Shown here in pieces: positions 59,028-64,000 of a DNA stretch of 64,000 nt. A program made the position numbers and the translations under genes. Below the pieces are notes generated by a model that saw nothing but the letters and a program-made list of their open reading frames with translations, had not been told where the DNA came from and searched no databases. Every line of letters begins with the position of its first letter. Positions within the stretch are counted from its first letter, which is position 1. The stretch spans positions 75,773,501-75,837,500 of the forward strand of contig OX465601.1 of the NCBI GenBank assembly GCA_950022295.1, read 5' to 3'. Source of the stretch: Bromus sterilis. Lineage: Eukaryota; Streptophyta; Magnoliopsida; Poales; Poaceae.

Positions 59028-62000
59028 TGATGTGCGAGATGATGATAATGGTTTCTCGCCCTTCGTTGGTTACCCGAAGTGGAAGGTGAGATGTAGGAGA
59101 GCAGAAAATTTCCCCTATGTAGAGGATAGGGTTTATCTCCAGTAGGACTCCGGCAATGATAAGTAGGTGTCAGCGGCGCAACTGACGTGGACCTGCACAC
59201 AACACAAATAACTTTGCTCCCAACCAAGTTCAGAGAGGTTGTCAATCTCTCCGGTCTTGTTGTTTACAAAGGATCAAAACACAAGGGATAATGATAATGA
59301 TGATAACAACTGAAAGTAAAGACTAAAAAGTAAATGAGCGTGTAAAATATGATGAGAATATGGACCGGGGTCCCGTGATGTTCACTAGTGATGTCTCTAT
59401 CCCAAAAGACGATAAAACTGCTATGCGAGGTAAACAAAGTACAGATGGGCAATTGACAGGATTATAAACGCACCGCAATGCTAACTATGCTACAAAAGAA
59501 AGGAAGAGGCTCAAAAGCATGGGCGGTACGCCAAAATAAGTAGACCGAAATCCAACTACATCTACTACTAATCATCCACCTTGAGATATCTATCTAGAAC
59601 ATCTCGCTGGTATTAAGTTGCGAGCCCCACCCAAAGTGTAAACCCAAAGCAACAGACAACTGCATTAAAAAGCACTTTGCGTAAAGTAAACAATCCTTGC
59701 AACCGCGGTTACAAGCACCGTTGTTTTCCCCCTTGTGGCAACAACACATCCCCTAGACTCATGTTTCTATCACTCAAGCGTGTCATCAGGGGGCATGAAC
59801 CCACAATCGAGCATAACGTTCCCTCTTGGAGTCACTACCTACTACTTGGCCAAAGCAATAAACAGCAACGGAGAACATGCAAGAATTACTTAGGAACAAA
59901 AATATAAAAGATAAGAACCAAATATATTACTCTATCACAATCTGAACATAATCTCATAATCCATCAGATCCCATCAAACTCAGCATAGCAACAGCAGAAA
60001 GATTACATATGTGCCTCGATCATGTAGGGCAACTCACGAGGTCTAAACCATGAAGAACAAAGAGGGGAGGAGAACATCTGATGACCCACAACCGTAAGGA
60101 ATCTATTGCAGCGTTTTCGATAAGTAAGAGTGTCGAACCCAACGAGGAGCAGAAGGTAATAGCAAGTGACTTTGGCAAGGAGATAACTGCAAGCACTGAA
60201 AGATAACTTTTTAGGGGTTTTCTTGGTATAAGCAACAGGAAAGTAAAACGAGCAAAGTAAAAGACACTGGAGAGTAATGAGTGGCCCAATCCTTTCTGAG
60301 CAAAGGAGAGGCCTAGTAACTGAACTTATAAAGGCTAAAGTGTTCTTGAGGACACACGGGAGAGGTAGTCATGTGCTTTCGCCATATTACGTATCGGTAC
60401 TATGTGCTGTGTTGATAAGTGTTGAGTGGGTGGATCTATGCTAGTACACCCTCTAGACTAAGATAAGTGCACTCTTATGGTTAAACACCTTGCAAGCATC
60501 CGCAAATACAAGATAGTAATTAAGGCAAAAGCCTAACCATAGCAATACGATCGGTGATCCATTGTTCCGTTGTGCAAAAGCGTGCAAACTGGGGTTTAGG
60601 TTTCTGCCACTCCGGCAACCCACCGTAAGCATTCTTTGTACACAATGTATTCCCCTAGGTCCTTGATAAGGCGAAGTGTTGAGTGTTCGACTCACACAAC
60701 ACCACTAGGAAAATAACAACACAACTTAAATACCAAACAACACATATTACTTCAACATCATATGACTACTAACAACTAGACTTCTCCCATGTCCTCAATA
60801 ACTAAAGTAACTACTCACAAGACATAAAAGAGATCATGATCAGTGGGTATAAATAGATGATAAACAATCTGGACACAATAATATTTCTCCAACAAAACTC
60901 AATAGCATTCAACACAAAGCAGTAATCAACACCGATAGAGTAGAGAGGATAGATAGTACGAGTTGCAATTGTGAGATGAGATTGGATGGAGGTGGAGATG
61001 GTGCTGATGATGGGGATGATGTTGATGATGATCTCGATGATGCCCATGACGATGGTGATGACGATGGTGACGATCTCCCCTTCCGGGAGGTGATCTCCCC
61101 GACGGAATCTGCCCGCCAGAGATGGCTTTTCTTCTCTGTAGGTTTCCGCCACGGAGCGGCGGCGGAACTCCGTAAACTCCCCCTGTTTTAGGGTTTCTGA
61201 TATATGAGCGATATATAGGCCAAAGGGGGGAGCCGGGAGTGGCCCCAGGGGTCCAGGCGCCCTCCCGGCGAGGCCAGGGTGGGGGGCGCGCCAGGTGGCC
61301 GCCTGGGCACCCTGTGGCCCCCCTCTGGTCGCTCTTTTGCGTGTCTTCGTGATCCTTCTGGAAAATAGCCTCCGTCGATTTTCAGGTAATTTGGAGGTAT
61401 TCTTCTTCAGCAACTCAGCGTCCACTTTTTACCGCTGAATCCTGCGTCTGCTGCTTCGGCACCGGAAAGTTGCAAACTGTGTAAAATAGGCCAAAACAAC
61501 ATAAGAATAGCATCATATCATGAAATATATCAATGAATAAGAAAGAATTACTATATAAAATAGTGATGCATTTTGGACGTATCAACATCACATAGCTACT
61601 GATCACGGACCCATGGTCCAAGGGAAACTACTCACGGATCATCCGGGAAGCGTCCATGGTGGAGTGGAAGCTCCCGGAGGTCAATCCTCCCTCCGGCAAG
61701 GTGCCGGGAAGAGGTCTGCTGGCTCTCTCGATCTTGGAAGCGCGGCGGCGCCGGAACAGAGGCGAGATCGCGAAAAGGGGTTCTATCTTCGGAGGTTTCG
61801 TGTCACAGGAAATATATAGGCAAAGGGGGCAGGGGGGCCACCAGGGGTCCAGGCACCCCCTGGCGCGGCCTCTCTCTAGGGCGCGCCGGGAGGGCGCCTG
61901 GGGCCCTGGTGGGTCCCCTCTAGCCCATCCTCGGTGATTCCGGAAGCTTCCGATACACTGATTTTTTTATTGTATTTTCCCAGAAATGTTGGAGCATTTT

Positions 62001-62183
62001 TAATACGAGGGAAACCTGAAATAGAAAAACAGCAGAAAACAGGAACTGGCACCGGGGTGCACTGAGTTAATAGGTTAGTCCAAATATGATCATAAGTTTA
62101 TGAAAGTGTATATAAAACATAGCAATATCACACAAAACATGCATGGAGCAAGCATAAATTATAGATATGTTTGGGACGTATCA
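59028..62183 (-). repeat. Antisense Sabrina-related solo LTR, itself interrupted
   Basis: The LTR resembles those of the element at 22992-30057: it ends on plus with TTTGGGACGTATCA at 62183 and begins near 59028 with TGATGTGCGAGATGATG. Without the inserted LTR at 60079-61584 it is about 1.65 kb, a full LTR length. There is no internal region, so it is a solo LTR. The flanks GTTAC and CACCT do not match, so no target duplication is confirmed. Confidence 0.75.
60079..61584 (-). repeat. Solo LTR of another Gypsy family with duplication ACATC
   Basis: The 1,506-bp unit begins TGATGACCCACAACCG and ends TTTTGGACGTATCA on plus; on its own strand it starts TGATACGTCCAAAATGCATC. ACATC lies on both sides (60074-60078 and 61585-61589). 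The interrupted sequence continues on both sides exactly as in the uninterrupted copies near 23970 and 29460. Only one LTR is present. Confidence 0.9.
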
Positions 62184-62251
62184 CACCTACTTGTCGATCC
62201 TTGGAGTCCTACTGGACTGACTCAAACCTTGGTATTTTCGCCAAGGGAAAT
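62184..62251 (+). repeat. Remaining part of the plus-oriented Sabrina-related LTR
   Basis: The text CTTGGAGTCCTACTGGACTG followed by ACCTTGGTATTTTCGCCAAGGG is the pre-terminal part of such LTRs as I recall them. It completes the order of the piece at 57472-59027. The true LTR end is missing; the next sequence is a Copia-type LTR start. Confidence 0.5.
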
Positions 62252-62321
62252 TGAAAGTACATGTAGTCCCCATGTGTGGTTTTGGTAATTAATGACAATC
62301 CTTATGGACTAATGTTTGCAT

Positions 62322-62357
<36 letters not shown>

Positions 62358-62798
62358 GAAGGAAAGTTACATAGGCAATGCATGTAGAACATTGTTCATC
62401 AACACAAATGTATCCATTGTGGCTTGGTAATGAACGATGATTCCAATAAATCAACAATGGCATCATGGATATATGGATGGTTGTCCCATGGATTATGCTA
62501 AGAAGAATGGATGAATTTGCAATGAATACTACCTCGGATGAAGATGATTCAAAAGGGAATGTCATTCTCCTCGACAAGATGAAAAATATTCTTGTCACCA
62601 CTTGATCATGGAGTAAAGATGATGTTGACCAAGATAAAGATGAAAGATTGAAGTCTTTATGGTCAACACTCAAGCACTACGTATGTACCACATGTGATCT
62701 TGTGGCATGATAAGAAATTGTGAATTGTGCTTTGAGTTCTAACCCATACGATATATTTCTATATCTTTGAGGGTTAGGTGATTCTCATGGGAATGCAT
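62252..62798 (+). repeat. Fragment of a Copia-type LTR start
   Basis: Begins TGAAAGTACATGTAGTCCCC and shares TTTGGTAATTAATGACAATCC with the outer end of the LTR at 18282-19861, so it is a related family in the opposite orientation. It contains an AT microsatellite and ends where the antisense Tekay-type LTR starts. Confidence 0.65.
62325..62354. repeat. (TA)n microsatellite
   Basis: About 15 uninterrupted TA units inside the Copia-type LTR fragment. Confidence 0.95.
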
Positions 62799-64000
62799 TG
62801 TAAGGCCCGATATGCGGTACTGTTCCAAATATATATGTTTCCATCCAGATCCGGGGACGAAGCACATATCGGTCCCACCGCGACATATGACGAAGTCATA
62901 TGCCCCGGATTTCCAACATGATATCACAACATTACAGATACAAGGATACAACATCTCATACAATTGGCATACAACTGCCTCAAATACAATACAACAGCGG
63001 AAGATATATGTCAGAGTACAGACTACAAGAAAATGCCTACTGGCAAAGAGAAAAAACATCGATCCCCATAACCACACGGGTCCAGGCCCTCCGCCGGGAT
63101 CCGCCTAACTAGTCGTCGTCGAGTCTCCACGTGAAACGTCGACCACCGTACCTGTTGTCGATCAAGAACCCTGAAAAGAGTTTGGGGGTAGTATCATGAG
63201 TACAGAGGTACTCAGCATCCAACTGTAGTGGTCATCTGACCCAGCAAGGACTTCATCACTCGTCATTCTAGGACAACTAGTAGTTTACGGTAAGGATTGG
63301 GTAAGTGGTGAGGTTGCTGCCGCACTAGCATTTATGAAGTGGCTAACGATCTAGAGAGTAATGTAAGAAGCCAAGCATTCGATGAGGAATCACCTCCAAC
63401 AAGTCTTGCTATCAACTACTTACGCAAACATAACACCTATCCTATCCTTGTCCTCCTCTTCGCATCCCGACGAAGAAGAAGCAGTCAAGGCACACACACA
63501 CGTTGATCAAGTTATATTAAGATTATCTTAGTTGTTGTTTTCTATGAACAAGGAGTAGGTCTCAAGTCGTCCATAACCGTGGACACGGCTTCTCGAAAAG
63601 ATTTAACCCTGCAGGGGTGTACCAACTGCCCATTACAAGGCTCCGCACGCACGCCCATCTCTCTCAGTTGCTACCCATCACAGGTAACCATTTTATGATT
63701 TAGTTCCAAGAGATCCGAAACGACAGGTCCCTCTAACTAACAACGAACAAATCCGGGTGGCCCCCGGTGAGTCGACATCCATCTCAGGAGCCGGCCGCTC
63801 CCTCGATCTGGTCTCTACCGTCTGTCGCAGGTTTGGATAGCCGGTTAATCACACATGGGAAACCGGGTCCTCAGCCGGACAAGGTGGGCCAGCAAGGGAA
63901 CTAAGTCCTCACTGGTCCAGGTTGGTTTGAAAACTACTGGCGGCCGACTAGCACACACACGATTTGAAATGTTAAATCAACTTGGGCCACCACTAGAAAT
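62799..64000 (-). repeat. Antisense Tekay-type LTR, cut by the window end
   Basis: The minus strand ends GGGCCTTACA at 62799. Shared blocks with the Tekay LTR at 5018-9011 include GGTACACCCCTGCAGGGTT (minus strand here, near 63605-63625), followed by a GC-rich stem and, further on, a GTACTCA-rich part before the transcription-end region. The overall identity looks low, so it belongs to a related family and not the same one. The body of the element lies to the right of the window. Confidence 0.65.

Noticed and set aside
60976..61191. Asp/Gly-rich plus-strand frame
   Set aside because: It lies in the antisense solo LTR and comes from a GATGATGA-type simple repeat.

Overview
The window is nuclear DNA from a grass of the wheat/barley/rye tribe (Triticeae). 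The reasons are the very dense nesting of LTR retrotransposons whose LTR ends resemble well-known Triticeae families (Sabrina-like, Angela/BARE-like, Tekay chromovirus), plus CACTA, Harbinger and Stowaway elements and a single intron-rich host gene. Family names are from memory of these repeats; no database was searched.

Layout, left to right. 1-9011: the right part of a Tekay-type Gypsy element, with a gag-pol pseudogene (560-4974) and a 4 kb 3' LTR (5018-9011). 9012-19861: an antisense, apparently pol-less LTR element with a Copia-type primer site. Its gag is split by a Sabrina-like Gypsy element at 10399-16937 (target duplication GCGAC). About 19862 to beyond 34029: a dead antisense CACTA transposon. 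Its transposase is cut by a second Sabrina-related element (22992-30057, duplication GTGCT) and by a Gypsy LTR piece (30537 to about 33418), which itself carries an Angela/BARE-like solo LTR (30676-32446, duplication ATCAT). About 36080-40370: remnants of an unrecognised multi-exon coding unit, split by a short-LTR Copia-like element (37243-40178). 40366-40916: a mosaic of MITE ends.

42232-53640 (minus strand) holds the only convincing host gene. It is a 16-coding-exon gene for a protein of about 2,073 residues with Agenet/Tudor-like domains, resembling Arabidopsis G2484-1 (At4g17330). All its splice junctions keep the reading frame. Its introns carry Stowaway MITEs, a 443-bp fold-back, a tRNA-derived SINE and a G17 tract. 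54154-56198 is a PIF/Harbinger transposon (TTA duplication) with a dead transposase just upstream of that gene. 57253-62798 is a pile of partial and solo LTRs nested up to three deep. 62799-64000 is an antisense Tekay-type LTR that runs off the window.

The transposons do not act together as a system. They record successive insertions around one conserved gene. The most unusual signal is that the two large Sabrina-related elements share their 3' internal region and U3 but differ in R-U5, primer site and 5' coding region, which looks like retrotransposon recombination.
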